IMG/VR virus record: IMGVR_UViG_3300025151_000180
Span: 1-30,576 of that record
Source of the DNA: a virus
DNA length: 30,576 bases
Reading direction: 5' to 3' (one strand)
The notes below the pieces were generated by a model. That model was not told the DNA's origin, did not search any database, and saw only the letters and a list, made by a program, of their open reading frames with translations. Shown here piece by piece: positions 30,211 to 30,576 of the stretch. Position 1 is the first letter of the stretch. Every line of letters starts with the position of its first letter. Made by a program: the position numbers and the translations under genes.

Positions 30211-30576
30211 CTATTGTTCATCTATTATATTGTCCAATTCTTTTATATCCTCTTCGTACATTTTTTGCAAGTCAAAAGAATATGGGTCTTTTTTTCTCTG
30301 TTCACACTCTTCCGCTTCTCTAGCTTCTAATTCTTGCATGTAGGCATCTGTAAAATCCTCTACTTTTTCTTTTGGCTTTTCAGATAGATAATGTCTACAT
30401 TCCCTCCAAGCATACAGCACAGCGTCACAGATATCAGAGTGGTAAGTGTCTGAAATTTTTGGTCTTTCTGGATTACGAATTTTCGAGTCTTTGTCCCATT
30501 GGACCAACATGCAATCCTCTTCAAATAGAGAACTCTTGAAGGCTTTAAATTTTTCAGTTCGTAAATCATCATTTAA
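30211..30576 (-). CDS. terL: large terminase subunit, C-terminal fragment
   Basis: The frame runs in from the window end, so 121 C-terminal residues are visible. They include TEKFKAFKSSLFEEDCMLVQ, then PKISDTYHSDICDAVLYAWR, where the Asp pair in HSDICDAVLYA matches the last metal-binding motif of the RNase H-like terminase nuclease. A charged tail follows. The protein cuts and pumps concatemeric phage DNA into the capsid. Placement directly before the portal gene fits. The ATPase domain lies outside the window. Confidence 0.85.
   Translation of the reverse strand, partial: LNDDLRTEKFKAFKSSLFEEDCMLVQWDKDSKIRNPERPKISDTYHSDICDAVLYAWRECRHYLSEKPKEKVEDFTDAYMQELEAREAEECEQRKKDPYSFDLQKMYEEDIKELDNIIDEQ

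Noticed and set aside
1-30576. tRNA genes, CRISPR arrays, insertion sequences, integrase or attachment sites
   Set aside because: Looked for by eye on both strands; none seen. A tRNA scan could still reveal a degenerate gene.

Overview
This window is a segment of a tailed double-stranded DNA phage genome, most likely a short-tailed (podovirus-like) phage of an AT-rich marine bacterium. The gene order is terminase, portal, scaffold, HK97-fold capsid protein, head-tail adaptor, large beta-propeller-like tail protein, three large alpha-helical virion or ejection proteins, then fibres. No tape-measure, sheath or tail-tube gene is visible. AT-rich DNA, many sub-100-residue genes and families such as DUF6321-like and DUF5872-like proteins fit pelagic marine phages. 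A SAR11-type host is a guess from base composition and gene families, not something the sequence proves.

Layout. Positions 1-1246 hold the end of a rightward cluster: a truncated membrane peptide, a PD-(D/E)XK-like nuclease, an unknown 102-residue protein, a stand-alone LuxR/GerE-type helix-turn-helix protein and a possible 20-residue membrane peptide. It converges at about 1232-1246 on one very long leftward operon that fills the rest of the window. Read in its own direction (right to left), that operon encodes: the truncated large terminase C-terminus, a small linker gene, portal, scaffold and major capsid protein followed by a terminator; a decoration-like protein and a small charged protein followed by a second terminator; then the head-tail adaptor, two small fibre-like proteins, the large tail hub, a GNAT acetyltransferase and three internal or ejection proteins (809, 840 and 785 residues).

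Next comes a fibre region (about 12.1-5.1 kb) in which beta-rich fibre proteins alternate with two tail-fibre assembly chaperones. After it come a Glu/Lys-rich protein, an incomplete EF-hand-like protein, a three-helix holin candidate and a beta-sandwich protein. The distal end is a chain of microproteins, most coupled by ATGA overlaps, ending in a RusA-type Holliday junction resolvase. At least three small genes of 32-59 codons, below the usual 60-codon calling threshold, are recovered here; one is an overlapping Cys4 putative zinc-binding microprotein.

Working together: the rightward cluster probably acts on host DNA and late transcription, and the leftward operon builds the virion. The two hairpin terminators isolate the highly expressed capsid and decoration genes. 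The resolvase at the end of the operon would be made late, when replicated DNA has to be resolved for packaging. No tRNA, rRNA, CRISPR array, insertion sequence or attachment site was seen, and no stretch over 300 bases lacks a gene.
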